This document shows positions 10,446-24,600 of a stretch of 64,000 nucleotides of DNA, one piece after another. Location of the stretch: assembly GCA_019022495.1 (NCBI GenBank), contig JAFEKR010000059.1:124001-188000 (forward strand), in the 5' to 3' direction. The notes under the pieces are model-generated. The model saw only the letters and a program-made list of their open reading frames with translations, did no database searches and was not told the DNA's origin. Position numbers and translations under genes: made by a program. Each line of letters opens with the position of its first letter. The first letter of the stretch is position 1. The DNA is from Epichloe hybrida (Eukaryota > Ascomycota > Sordariomycetes > Hypocreales > Clavicipitaceae).

Positions 10446-13400
10446 TACCCCTATACTTATCCCCCCCTTCCTTCTCTCGTAAAAAAGTAAGCGTATATTA
10501 ACGCTAGACCCCTATTATATAGCTACTATAGAAAAACCTAGTAAGGTAATATAAGTAGCTTAGTAAAGCTAGTAGGTCCCTAGGCAGGGTTATATCTCTG
10601 CTACATAAAGTAAAAAATTTTTTAGTATAGTAAGCGCCTTACTTTACTCTAGTCCTACCCTTAAAAACACTAGCCACCTCTTTTAGAACCCCTTATTACT
10701 AGCCCTCTCCCTGCCTTCTCCGCCCCCTTAACTTCACCCTAATTTTATATCCTATCTATTACCTACTAAACTTAAGCTTTACTTTAAGTAGCCCCCTTAT
10801 TAGCAATTATCCAGCCCCTTATTATATAATATACTACCCCTATCTACTCCTAGCCTTTATTTGCAAATATAAAAAACCTATGCTCTAATTAGAGCTTAAC
10901 TAATTTATCCTAAAATATAAATAACCTATCTCCCCTCCCTTAACTTTACCTCCTTCTACCTCCTTATTATTATAATTTCTTCTTTTTATACCCTTTCTAA
11001 CCTTATTTATTAATTATCTTACTACCTCTAAGCTTCTTTCTTATATTTAGTTTACTCTCTATTATAAGTAATATTATCTCCCCCTTTAACTAACTTACTA
11101 CTAGCATGCCCCCTCCCTTTTCTTTACCCCCTCTTACCCTATCTAAGTATACTTACCTTAGTAAGTATATTTTAAAAGGAAACTCTAATAATAAGAACCT
11201 CTCTAATAGTAAGGAGTATAATTTTCTATGTAGTCCTTATATAAATAATCTCTAAAATAAGGGTACCCTTAACTATACCCTAGGGCTAAACTAGGCCTAT
11301 TACTATTATTAAGCTAGCTATTATATATGCCTCTAGGAGAAGCACCTATATAGTATAGACCTAAAACTCTACTATGCCTTTAAATATCTTAAGAATCTTT
11401 TACATATAGGAAAAGCTATTAAGACTCTAGCTATACTATAAACTAGTAATAATAAGGGGTAGCGTGCTACCCTTATAAAAACTTTTATTTACTACTATAA
11501 ATATTTTAATAGTATACTTACTACTGCTTATATTAATCTAGCTAAGGCCTAGCCCCTAGCCTCCTCCCCTATAAGTATAGCCTATGCCTAGGGTGCCTCT
11601 AAGGCGTAGTAACTTATGCTTACCTAAACAACGCCTACCTGCTAAGGATATAATAACCTAGCTACTAAATTCTTTTATAGTATAAGAACTATAAATAATA
11701 ACTTAGCCTAGTCTATCTTTACCTAGGAGGTAAGCAATACCTAAGTCTAATAAATAGCCAAAACCATTACAAAGCTAGCCCGCACTATTGCTAAGGCCTA
11801 CCGCTAATATAGTAATAATAATAATACCCCCCCCCCCCTTTCTGAATTATTTTGTATTATAGTAGAATTTTAGCGCTAGGTTATGCGCGTATTAGATAGA
11901 AATTAGGCATCTCTTAGTAGTCTTTAGTTAAATTAAAATACACTCTTTTAGGGCCATTGTTTATCCATACATCCCCCTATCATAATTTAAAACGGTTAAG
12001 TGCTTCTATATATACTATACTTTCTAACAGTTCCTAAGTTAGCTATACATAACCTCTTTATTTAACTAAGACATTCTAGTTCAAACCCTTACCTAGTGCG
12101 TTCTTAGCTATAAGGATTTCCTTTACCTAATACTCTATAAGATTATTATTAGTATTTATTATAACTAGCTTTAGTGGTGGATGTTTATTAGCTAGTCTTT
12201 AGCTTAGCAGCGGATCGTTTACTACACGCTAAATTAAGTTAACATAAAAGATAGGATATAGTCCCCTTAGGATATCTAACCTAACTATTAGGGGCGTGGG
12301 CACCTTAAGCACCTTATATTTAACTATAACCTAATCTAACTTCTTATAGGGATAGTTTATTTTAATATTATAAAGGCTAAGCTACATATAGTCCCTAACC
12401 TAGAATCGCTTTACTAGCCTATAACTACTATTTATGTTCTCCTACTATTATTACTAGACAAAGGCTATTATAGCTTATATTAAATCTATACTATCTTTTA
12501 AATATTATAGAAAGGCTTAAGCCCTCCCCTTTGCTAATATAGCAGATTACCCTGTGGGTAACGGATCCTAAATTATAGCTATATTAAACCTATGGAGTGC
12601 TATGTTTACACTTATCCTAGTTACTAATAAATCCCTGTTATTTAATACTAGCTAGTAAGCTAGTAGGTAATCTAGCTATTTAAATTAGGAGAAAGATAGT
12701 ATTACGCGTAGTATAGCCTATACTTCCTAGTTTACCCTTTCTATACCACTATCTATTTGCAAGTAATACATAGTAGAAAGTAGCTATTACACGCTAACCT
12801 TATTACAAAGTTCTATCTAAAAATTACTTAGCTAGTCTAACCTGCGATTCGTGATAATTTATATAGGGAATCTATAGAAATACTACTAGTAGTATTTAAA
12901 TTATTTTACGCACGCCCTAGCCTCTATTAATAATATTATTTCTAACTAGATATACTTTAAGAGCTAATTAGTAATAACTATAAGGAACTATAGCTAATCC
13001 TATGTTTCTACTAGAAGGTTAGTTATAAAGTTAATAGATATTTATAACTAGTATCTATTAGGGGGCGGAATAGGTTTTAGTAAGCCTTGTTATAGTTACT
13101 AGCTTTTCTGCCCTCTATAGTAGTAATAGTTTTATATAAACTAGGCTATATCCTATGACATACTATCCTAGTAGAAGTCTCTTTAAAGCGCCTTAAAGGT
13201 TATATTTTAACCTAGGTGACCTAATAAGGGTAAGTCATAAACGCGCTATATTAATATTATAGTTAATAGCTCTTACTTAGGGACCTATATCCATCCTTAG
13301 AATTAGAGTAACCCCTTTACGCTAATCTAATAATTCGTAATCTATTCTCTAGTATTAGCGGTGTTTAGGAACTTCCTAGCCCCTACTACTACAGTGTCTA

Positions 13401-16400
13401 TCTATAACTTATATACCTTATCCTAGGCTAAAGACTAATCCCATAGAGACTAAAGGTATTTATCTATAAACATTAACCTACTAGCGGGCAAGACCCTTAA
13501 CTTTACTAGGCTACTATTAGAAGCACTTCCCTTTACTACTATAATAGGTTTAAGGTAAACATATAATTACCTCCCCTTAAGGGAAAACTTTATAGGACTA
13601 GTTACTAACTAGATAATTAGTGCCTTTACCCTTTCTATTCCTAGCCTCTCTAAATAATACTATAATAGCATATTTAGTTATTTTACTTAAGTACCTAGTT
13701 TATAACATAAATAGAAATTAAAGAGTGCTAGGGCCTTTGCCTACTAAGCTTAATATTTAGACATCTCCCTTAGCGCTATAAAGTACTTAAGGTTCTTATA
13801 GTCTATTAGAATTATAAATAGTTTGCTTACGCCCTATAGCTCTACTAACCATACCTTAAGATAGGAGATAATTACTAGTAACTCCTTATTATAAATTATA
13901 TAATTTCGCTAAGTAAGTTATAATTAAGCTAAATAGTAGGCTACTAGATATAGAATACTATTATTACTAAACTAGGAGAGATACCCCCCTAGGGCTATTC
14001 TAAAGTAGTTTACCTTCACTAACGTATCCCTTTTAGGATCTTACTAAGCTAGGACTAGGTATGATATGAAAGCTAACTTTAATACCTCAAAGGCCTTATT
14101 ACATACCTTTATCTAGTAGAATAAGGCCCCCTTCTTTATTAAGTTAATTAGAGGACCTGTAATATTTAAGAAATCTAGTATAAAGTTATAATAAAAGTTA
14201 GCGAACCCTAGAAAACTATAAACCCCTTGAACTCTAGTTAGTGCCTCCTAATCCTAAATTACTATAATCTTTTCTTTATCTAGATAGATAGCTTTCCCTA
14301 CCTAAATAATAAACCCTAAGTACTTAACCTCTTTAGTAGTAAAGACATATTTCTTAATATCTAGGTTTAGGCTAGCCTATTATAATCTAGCTAGCATACT
14401 ACAGACCTTCTATATATAGTCCCTCCTTAAACTACCTAAGTAAATAAGTATATTATAAAGGTATGTAGTAATATAATTACTAAGTATCCTACTTAGCATG
14501 CTATTAATATATTATTAGAAAGTTACTAGCGCGCTTACTAACCTAAAGGGACACATAAGCTACTTAAATAAGCTAAACCTAGTCTAAAATATGGTCTAGT
14601 GTTCCTTGCCTTTAGTAATATATATGCGATAGAATGCTAATTATATATCTAGCTTTATAAACCACTTTACCTCTAATAGTAACCGTAGCGTTTCCTTTAC
14701 TAATAGTAAGGGGTAATAGTCTTATTCTATAATCTTATTAAGCGCGTAATAGTTTACGTAAAACCTCTAGCCACCCCTAGGCTTTTTTATAAGTAGCACT
14801 AGGGCTACTACTAATAAGAAGCTTACTTAAATCCACCTCTTATCTATTAAGTCTATCACTTACTTCTAAATCTTAAGCAGATATTCTTAGGGTATATTAT
14901 ATAAAGGTGCCTATAGTAGGTTAGGCTTGCTACTATTCGCGTTACGCTTTAGTTAAATATAGTAGTCTAACTTCCCTTAATATAGGGGCAAGGCGCTTAC
15001 CTTACTTTCTAGAAATAAGTCTTAAAAATCCTATAATACCTTTAGTAAGGAAGCGAGAAGCTCCCCCTCTATAGGTTCTAGGGTTACATTAATTTATAAG
15101 ATTAATGTGATCTCCTGTAAGCTTATAGTGTATAGCTAGATATTCTCCTTTTGCTTACGCGTACGTTATACTAAACCTGTAAAGGTTAAGCTAAGAATTA
15201 AAACTATAGGATAGTTAACTCTCCTATCTGCCGTGGCCTATATGTATAACCTATTCGCAGAGCTAATGTAAACTTACTGCTACGCTATATTTAGCTTAAT
15301 TTTATTCTATTTTATCTATAATGTCCCTAGGATTAGTTATCTTATTAATCCTAGGATTATATATGCTATAATTAGCATCTCCTATCCATCTAAATCTAGT
15401 TAAAACTAAACTATATATAATATATATAATTGTTTTTCCTAACTCTTCTTTCCCCCTTATTTTACACTAATAGTAGTGTAAACTAACCTCTTAGTTAGAA
15501 GAGGGAGGTATTTTAATTAAAGCTTTTAGACTAGGTATTTACTTATAGTAGCGTAGTAGTTATAACTTATATTAACTTAAGTATTTATAAAGGTAGTCTT
15601 ATTAATTAACGTAGGAACTAAGAAGGGGCTTAAATCTATGTTACTCTAGATCTTTTATAGTCCTTACTAGTAATAACTATATGCTATAAAGCCCCTATAT
15701 ACCTCTTCCCTATATCCCCTATTAAATAACTTAATAATAGGGTTACTCTTTTTCTAACTAGTCTATAGATTTATTATCTAAGTTAATAGCGGGTGCCTCT
15801 TTAGTGTTATAAGTGTTTATAGAAGACTTTATCTAAGGATAGATAGTAGGATATAGTAAGCATACTATAGCAAAATGCTTAGAGGAGCTGTATTATAAGT
15901 ATTAACCCTTATTATAATATGTGTTAAGCATATCCTAGGTAACCTACTTAGCCTGTTTACTACCTCTCTTATTACCTAACTTATAGTAACCTATAGACTT
16001 TCTAGAATTTTATTAGGTCCCTAATATACCTATAGAGTAAATATTTATTATTAGTGTGTTCTTATCCTATATCTTAGCCTTATTTTACCTAGGTGCTATA
16101 TTACCTTGTTTCTATGTGTGGTGTTTTTCCTCTAGTTAGTAGGACTTAATATCTAGCGTAATGCTTTAATAGCAGGCTATTACTACTATGTAATTAGCCT
16201 AGGGAATGTCTTACCTAACACTATAGTCCCTTATTTGCTTGTTAAGCACTATGTATAACTTAGATAACTTTACTAAGTCTACTTACCTAAGCCCCCTAGC
16301 TAAAGCTAACTTCTGTTTAAAGTAAATATAGAAGTTACTAAACCTTTTATTCTATTATTATATTAACTAGTTAAGTTTTATAATAGCTATTTTCTATTAG

Positions 16401-16829
16401 TAAGGGTTATTAAATATCTCCCCTAGGTAATTAAGAAGCTAAGATAGATAAAAGTTCTTAAGGTAACCCTTCTTAAAGAAAGGTGTAACTTATGCTTAGA
16501 CCTTAGCTAATAGGTTCTAGTAAATAAAACACTACTAATCCTAATTACTACTAATAAACTCCTTATTTACTAGTAGTTTATAAGTTATAAGGCCCTTCTA
16601 GGCTATAAATAAGACCCTATTACTATTAAAGGGGGGACTTATTAGTAAGGGTTTTTGCTTAATCTAGGTTAGTATAGGTGTTATATTTTGTATATAAGCT
16701 AAGTACTAGATCTGCTTTGCCTGCTATTTTACTTATTATTATAAGCGTGTTAACTTGTTATTGCCTATTGTATCTAGTAGTAATAGTATATCCGCAGGCT
16801 AGGTTATTTCTATAGTGAAGAATAATATA

Positions 16830-17064
16830 TATTAGGAACTAACCTTATAGCTACTATATATAAGCGTTTAGAATGAGAATATTATTCTTATAGAAGGAAA
16901 GGAGAACTTTACTAGTGTTATATAGCATCCGGATATATATCCCCTTATGTGTAGTCTGTGTGTGGTTTACGTAAAGCCCTAACCCCTTTGCCTAGAGTGC
17001 GTATACTTTCCGGAGCCTTTCCGGAGCCGGACTTGACCCGAGCTCACAGCTCGAGTCCATAACA
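16830..17064 (-). repeat. 5' LTR of Gypsy element C
   Basis: 235 bases. The left end is mutated (TATTAGGAACTAACC). The right 60 bases are GC-rich and intact, ending GAGTCCATAACA, then the TSD gttct. Confidence 0.92.
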
Positions 17065-17133
17065 GTTCTAGTGGATTAGGTTATTCTCCCCCTTATATTA
17101 CTCTTAGGTAGCTAGTAGGAGAAGCTTTAGAAT

Positions 17134-17324
17134 TATAAGAATAAAGGGATAGCTAGGTAAGAGGTATAGGGGCGTTTATATATTAACTAAAGCTTGCTAG
17201 GTCTAAGTGTATTATACGTGCGAGTCACTAACTTATAGCTAGTGGCTTGCTAGTGTCACGTGGACCTAGTCCTATAGCGTGGTGCGCTAGCGGGGTGCAC
17301 CCGTGTTATGAGTGGGGCCTCACA
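17134..17324 (-). repeat. 5' LTR of Gypsy element B
   Basis: 191 bases. The left end is RIP-mutated (TATAAGAATAAAGGG) and the right 90 bases are GC-balanced and intact, ending GGGGCCTCACA. Confidence 0.9.
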
Positions 17325-20300
17325 CTACTTTATATATAGTAAGAGTAACTACTAGTTTTCTAATTACTTTACTAAAGAATATTAAAAGGAGAAAGACTAC
17401 TAGTAAGCTAGTAAAATATATTATATACCCCCTTTAGAGAAGAGATTCTAGGTATTCCTTACCTCCTATAAAGGGTAGAATAATAATAAGCTTAATAAAG
17501 GCTTAGGTAAGAATTAGAAAGCATATCTTATAGCTTATATAAAAGCTAAAGATAATAATAATAATATAAAGAAGCTACTATTAATAGTATATCTAAGTAT
17601 TATATAATTCTTCTATTCTAGACTATAGACTAACTATAATACTACTAATGTTAATATTCTTATAACCTTATATAATTAAGCTTTTTAACACGCATTCCTT
17701 AAATAAAAACTCTATAAGCTATAAGAGTGTAATAAAGGATTAATTTACTATATCTCTAAAGAACACTATTTTAAAGAGGTCTTTAAAGGAATTATACCTA
17801 ATACTAGCGCTATAAGGAAGTTAAGTGTAGGAGAGGTATAAGGAAAGGCTTTATTAAGATTAATACCTTTATTAAAAGTAATCCCTTATAAGCCCTAAAT
17901 TATTATATTTAGCGCTAGATTAGTAGTTATAAAAGGAATCCTTTATATACTTATAGAGCTTAGAGAGCTTAAATTTTACATCCTTAATATAGCTACCCCT
18001 TTCCTCTTCTTAATTACTAATATAGATAAGATATAAGTTAAGATTAATAACCTTACTAACGTGCTTATCTAAGGTAATAAAACTATACCTATTATATAAC
18101 AATAAGGATATCCTTAGTAGTTACTAGAGGTAAGAGAGACAGTTACCTTCTACCTTTTAGAAGAAGATATTTATTAATTATATTATTAACTTAGTTACCC
18201 TTCTATTTAATAGCTTATAAAGATCCTTTACTAAGCTAGTTATAAAGTTAAACGCTAGGTAATTAAGAAATTAACTAAAGTTTGCTACTATTACTAAATA
18301 TATGGTAAGGCCCCTAGCTAATTCAAATTCACAATTAAGGATAATCACGAATTTAACTATAAGATCATTGTTAATATTATATAAATCAATAGCTAACTAG
18401 TGCTTTATATTATTAATTTAGTAACCTTATTCTAAGTAGCCTAATTCCTTAACCTAAAGAAATAAAAGGCTTAAGATATCTAGGATATAATCTACGAATA
18501 TTAGATTAATACTTATCTTAGACCTCTAGATTAGATTATCTATAATACTAGTAATAACTTCGCTTCCACTAAGTTTAGGCATTATACTTAATTAATATTA
18601 ATTAAGACTAATAAAATGCTAATTAAAGCCTATAATAGCATTAGAAAGGTTAAGAGATATCACAGACCTTTACACTAAGCTTATAATATTATTACAAACT
18701 TAATTAAAATAAAGCTTATGCTAGAGCAATATCTCTAAATAGCTATTAAGGTAATTAATAACTCTATAGGCCTAAATAGTATTATCCTAACTATACTAGT
18801 CTTTAGAGGCTACCTATAGATAATAAATAAGTTACTACTAAGTATTTTTATTATTTAATATGCTAAAGTAATTTATAAAGTAACTAATAAAGTCTAATAT
18901 CTTCTAGCTTTATAGCAGGTTTATAATACCCTTAAAGCCTAGAATAGTCCTAATATAGCGCCTATATATTAGTTACCTCTATAGGCTAATATATATATAT
19001 AAAGAGAGAAAGGTAGCTAGCATAGCTTATATAAGCTACTTACTACTAATAGAGAGACCTATACTATTAATATACCTTATAACCTAGTAAAGTTTTACTT
19101 TATAGTAATAAAGCCTTATTATAAAAACCTATATACTATAAAGGGGCTAGAGTAGTAAGAGATAAAGCCCTATAATTTGCTAAAGTAATAGCTAAGTAAT
19201 ATAAAGGAAGAAGAAGCTATATAACTAATTACTACTAATAAAAGAGATTCTCTAATAAAAAAAGGTAAAAAGCTATAAGCACTAGCTAAGAGAAAGCAAG
19301 GGAGACTAAGAAAGGCTCTTATAGTATAATTTATAAGTGTAAGAGAGTCTAATAAAAAGGCTTATAAAGCTTAAATAGCCCTAAGGGGAAGCTATTAAGT
19401 TAAAGACTTATTACCTTACCCTAAAGGAATAAAAATAAGGAAAAGAAGACCTTATAGCCCTAAGAAGGATATTAGCCTAGTTTAGCTTTATATACTTATA
19501 AATAAAGATTAAGAGAAGGCCTTTATTTAAGAGGTTATAACTAGAGGGATACTAAGCATAGCATTTCTTATAGCAAAGAAAGAGGCTAATTAAAACCTTA
19601 CTCTTTAGCTTCGCTAAGAAGGAAGGATTATAACCCTAGGAAAACCCTTTAAGTAGTCTAATTAAGCTAAGATTAATACTTTATAAGCTTATAATATGTT
19701 TAAATTTATTAAGTTTAACCTAGCAAAGCATAGAGGTTATAGAATCTTTAATTCTTATATAGTTAGAGAGATTAAAGGCAAAGGAATAGACTTATTATAC
19801 AAGAAATCTTACCTTATTATATAAGGCTATAATAACAAAGGAAAGGAATTTATCCTAACGTAATTGCTAATAATATAACAAGCAAGCTAATAACTAATCG
19901 TAGCTATCGCTCCGTTATTAAGAAAAAAAGGCATTTACCTTTAAATTCACAATATTACATAAGCCTACACTTAATTACACATAATGCTAATAAGGCTAAT
20001 TATTATAAGGATCCTAAAGCAAATTACATACCTCTTTCTAAAGGGAACTATAATTAAATTAATTAAACCTCTTTATAGGATTATAAAAGCTAGAACCCAC
20101 TAGTAAGTAACGTACTTCTATTACCACAGGGATAACCTTAATATAATAACCTTAACTTATAACCCTTGCTTATTAATTACTACCTTAAATAATAAGAACC
20201 TCTTTAGCATTATTAGAATACAAACTAATAATATATTAGGCTTAAGTAATAATAACTTCTTTTAAAAAGAAAAGAAAGAGCTCTAGAAGGCTAACTTTAT

Positions 20301-21634
20301 AGCTAAAGAGAAGTAATAATTAACTACTAAGAATCCCCTTATCTTTAATGGTTACATCTTAACCTAGAACACTAATAATTTGCTAATCTTAACCTAGAAA
20401 GGTTAAAGTTAGAAGATTAAGGAAGTTAATCCTTAATCCCTAATAGTAAAGTAAGATTATATAAAATAATAAGCCTAAGGGAGCTATATTATAACTATAT
20501 ATTAACTAGAAGCTTTATATAACCTATTAATTATAGCTTAACACTAAGAGCCCTCTACGGAAGATATTACATGTCTTAACAAACACCTTAAATAGTAAAT
20601 TAAGAATTAATAACGTAGACTATAATATATTCCTTTGGTTCTTAAGGAGGCAAAGCTCTTTGTGTTTATAGATAAATTACTTGCTAATAATAAGGATTTA
20701 AGCTTATAGATTAGATACGTAATTATAATTAGTAATAAGATAATACAAGATAATAATACCTTTATTATAAAAAGTAACATTATTACATATAGCTTAATAA
20801 AGAGTAAGTAAGTTACTTATAGCACGCTTGCCTCTAAGTTATATAGCATAGTTTAAGGTATAGATATTACCTACATAATTTCTATAACTCTCTATTAGAT
20901 TATAGATTAATTAAAGATACCTTAGATCCTTATAATTCTTTATACTAACTCTTTTTTATTATATAAATGCCTTATAAAGCTAGGAACCACAAAGGAGAAG
21001 AGACTAATAATTAATATTATAGCTCTTTATTAATTATATAAGAGGTATAAGATCTATAAAGTTAGGTGGATTAATAGCAATAACAATCTAGCAGATGTAA
21101 TAACTAAATCATTACTAAATTTATTGCTTTCCTCTCTAATTAATTTAAATAAATTAATAATTCATATTAAAGAATAGGTAAAGAGACCTATAATATTAGG
21201 AAATAGGAGCTTAGGTAAGGAGTAATAGATTAATTTAATTAACTAATACTATAATAGCTAATTAGAATAGCAGATTCCTATTAAGAAATCCACTTGTGTA
21301 TACTTTCCTTTAATCTAATTTTTATTGCGTTTTTAAGCTCGTTAGCTATAAAGAAAAAAGAGAGATTACTAGTGTTAATTCCTTTAGATCTTTATTAGTT
21401 TAATTATAGCTAAAGACTAGACTAAATTATAAGTTTAGCGCAATGCACGTAATGCGATTAGCTACACTAATTCGCCACCCCCTCTTTTGCCCTACATACG
21501 GATTTCGCTTACTTTCCTAGTATCTAGACTTTCCCTCTCTTCTCCCCCTTTCTAGCTAATTCATCTAACTATCATCGACTTCAATATTACGGGATTATCC
21601 TATTACCTACGCAGGCACCTTGGTGTAACTAACA
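17325..21634 (+). mobile_element. 5'-truncated copia-type element F
   Basis: This is a RIP-decayed copia relic on the plus strand, with reverse-transcriptase remains near 20060-20130 (KPLYRIIKARTH, then stops where Trp is expected). Its 3' LTR is 21373-21634, preceded by a purine tract at 21351-21365. It is followed by attaa, after which the inner copia sequence resumes. By alignment to the outer copy, attaa is at the expected interruption point. The 5' LTR and 5' end are absent; the element is cut at 17325, against the Gypsy B LTR. Confidence 0.7.
21373..21634 (+). repeat. 3' LTR of copia element F
   Basis: 262 bases from TGTTAATTCCTTTAGATC to TTGGTGTAACTAACA, following a purine tract. The right half is GC-balanced (for example CGCCACCCCCTC), consistent with the outer-edge pattern in the other elements. 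No partner LTR is in the window. Confidence 0.7.
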
Positions 21635-24600
21635 ATTAAGCTCTTAACTTATTAAAGGAAGTGTAAAATACTAGAAATTATATAAAAATAGTTAGGCTAT
21701 GGTTTTAAGTTTATACTAAAAGGAAGACTTTTATAGTACTTCTTAAAGAACCTTTTAGGCTAAGGAGACCCCTAAGATCTAATAACTCTTATCTATAGGA
21801 TTAGGTAGAAGTTTAAGATAAATAATATATATTACAAAAACTATTTGTTATAGGGAAAATTATAACTACTTATAATTATCTAAGAGAACCCTAGTATAGC
21901 TAATCTTTATTATAGAGCAAACCCTAACACTTAAAAAAGTATTATATATATAGTAAAGAAGGGTATTAGTTAACTAAATACTTAGATAAGGACTAGAAGA
22001 AGGCATTTTAGTAATTCAAGAATTACTCTTATATAGACTTAATAGCTTCTTTATATAGTGTGTTCCTGATATAGTATAAAGGTAATAATAATCTTAAATT
22101 AGCTAAAGATAATAATATTAACTAATACCTAATAAAACTTGGTTTTAGCAAAGAAGATAATAATAGCTAAGTACCTATAAGCTTCTTTACATATAGGACT
22201 ACCTATAATAGCTATATAATTACTAAGATTCTTACTAGTAAAGTAATAACTTATACTTTAATTAAGAAAGACTTATTTAATCTTTAGGAACTAGATAAGG
22301 TACTAAGTATATTTATACTTAAAGAATAATATTTATCTAAAACCTTTAAAGGCATTATAGCTAATATAAGTGCTATAGGATATTTATTAGTAAGCTACCC
22401 TTAATTCTTAGCTTTATAAAGTATAATACTAACTATTACACTTAATAAGTTAAATACTAGGAAAATAAAGATTAAATTTAGCCTTAGAGAGCTAATTAAA
22501 GCACTTAGATTAATTAAAGTACTAACTTTATTTAGAATTATTCTCTTTTAGGTAATCCTTATAAACACTTCTTTTCTCTTATACCTTAATAATATAACTT
22601 ACCTAAAGATTAATTTCTATATATTAAAGAATATTCTATAGTAAGGGAATATTAAGGTTCCTATTATATATAAATAAAGGTATATATAAATACTTCTTAG
22701 TAACGAAGAAAGTGTTACTTAGAGTTATTTTATAGAGATTAAGCTTTGCTAGTTATATTAACGCTTTAAATACTCTTTAGTTTAGTGTCTTTATAATTTA
22801 CTATATAAATTAAGGTATAAGGTTAAGTTTAAAGCTATTAAGAAACTAACTAAGGTTTACTAGCAGTGCTAATTATATATAGATAGCCTATATTAGTTTA
22901 AATTTACTCTTTAGAATAAATATACTTATAATTACGAAATTATTATAGATATTATATATCTTAATAGTAACTGCCCTATTTTATAAGTTATTAATATAGC
23001 TATATCCTTTAATATAGCTAGATTTATTAAAGATATCTTTATAAAGACTACATAGGAAGCACTCTATCTTTACTAAATTAACGTCTATCTAAGCCCCCTA
23101 GATTTAATTATTATAAATACTAGAATAACCTTTAGAGGTAAGGAATTTAAGTAGCTTATATTATTAATAGTAATTAAGATTAAAGATATCCCTATTAAGG
23201 CTTACTATAGCATTAGTAAGGTTAAGTAATATTATAGGCCGCTCTAAAGAGCCTATAATATTATTTAATAGGAGTGCCTAATAACGCTAGAACTTATAGT
23301 ATTATAAATAATAGTTAAAGCTATAAATAATACTATAGGATTAAATAGTCTTATGCTAATAGTCCTTATTTTTAGTATGTATTCTTATATAGTTAGGAAA
23401 TTGCCTTTATTACTAAATATTACGTAGTAAGCCCTTATAATTTAACTAGTAATAAAGAAGTTAAGCGTATTTATACCTAGCGGAAAGTTAGTAATACCCT
23501 TATTATAAGGAATAGTCCTAATACCTTTGTAATTATTAACCTCTTACTAGGATTGCTTGTGTGTGTGTGGCGTAAAGGCAAAGGATAAGTAAGCCCCTAT
23601 AAGCTATTAGCTATAGAGGGTAAGACCTATACTCTTAAGCTCCCTTAAGGCCTTAAGGCCTTTAGATTAATATCTATTAGGCCTTTTTATAAAGATCCTA
23701 ATAAAGAGAGACCTCTTAAGAGCGTAAATAACTAAGACACCTCCCTATAGCCTATGGCTACCCCTCTTGCTAATCCCTTAAGGTAAGGACCTAGAAGACC
23801 TTAGAAGAACCCCCTTGTTATGATATCTAATATTAATTATATAAATTAAATAAAAGATAAGACTAATATCTTTCTATTAGCTAAGGAAAGCTCTAACCTT
23901 AAGCTTATAATCTAATTACATAAGGAAGGAATTATTAAGACCCCTAGTAAACCCTTTAAGCTATTTACTAAAGCTAAGATTAATTCTCTAATTAAATAAG
24001 GTATATTTAAATTTATTAAGTATAATAAAAGAGAGTATAGTAAAGTTTAAATTTTTAATTCCTATATTATTAATAAGGTAAAGGGCAAGATAATAGATTT
24101 ATATAAGAAGTTAAGGCTTATAATCTAAGGTTATAGTAATAAGGAGAAGCTAGTAATCCTTATATAGGCCCTGATAATCTAGTAAGCTAGCTAGCAATTA
24201 ATCCTTGTAATAGCACTTGCATTATTATTGCTAGGCCTTATCCTCTAGCTTTGTAACATTATATAGGCCTATGTGTAAGCATAAACGCTTCTTAGTTATA
24301 TAATCCTAGCCTAAATCCTTATCTAAATCCATTACTTATACCTTATAGGTATAATAATATAAGTAATTAAGCCTTTATATAGTATTATAAAAGCTAGTAC
24401 TTACTAGTAAGTAATATATTATTATTACTATAGAGAAATACTCTAGATAATAACCTCTATATTTAACCTATGCTTACTTATAATAATAAAGGAGAACCTA
24501 ACCTTTATGTGTATAAGGATGCAAACTAATAATATAATTAGACTATTTAACTATAAGTTCTTTTAATAAGAGAAAGATTAATTAAAAGCTACTTCTTTTA

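Larger units (their letters stand above)
10211..17064 (-). mobile_element. Ty3/Gypsy-type LTR element C
   Basis: This complete element is inserted in Gypsy element B. Two 235-base LTRs (10211-10445 and 16830-17064) are flanked by a perfect 5-base TSD, gttct. The left LTR is followed, on the complement, by a purine tract (aaggaagggggggataag), so the element reads on the minus strand. The complement of about 14700-14830 reads as a Gypsy reverse-transcriptase segment: ALVLLIKKPRGG, a stop at the expected Trp, then RFYVNYYALN in place of RFCVDYRALN. That is what G-to-A RIP would produce. No intact frame remains. Confidence 0.9.
3310..17324 (-). mobile_element. Ty3/Gypsy-type LTR element B, nested, probably recombinant
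   Basis: The 191-base LTRs at 3310-3500 and 17134-17324 share ends of the form TGTGAG...CTCACA. A purine-rich tract next to the left LTR on the complement (agtaaagggataat) places the 3' LTR on the left, so the element reads on the minus strand. The complement of about 8260-8350 gives a Gypsy reverse-transcriptase stretch resembling [20 protein letters not shown], with RIP-type substitutions and stops. Without element C and the miniature element it is about 6.6 kb. The flanking 5-mers do not match (tagcc, ctact), which suggests a product of recombination between two copies. Confidence 0.8.
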
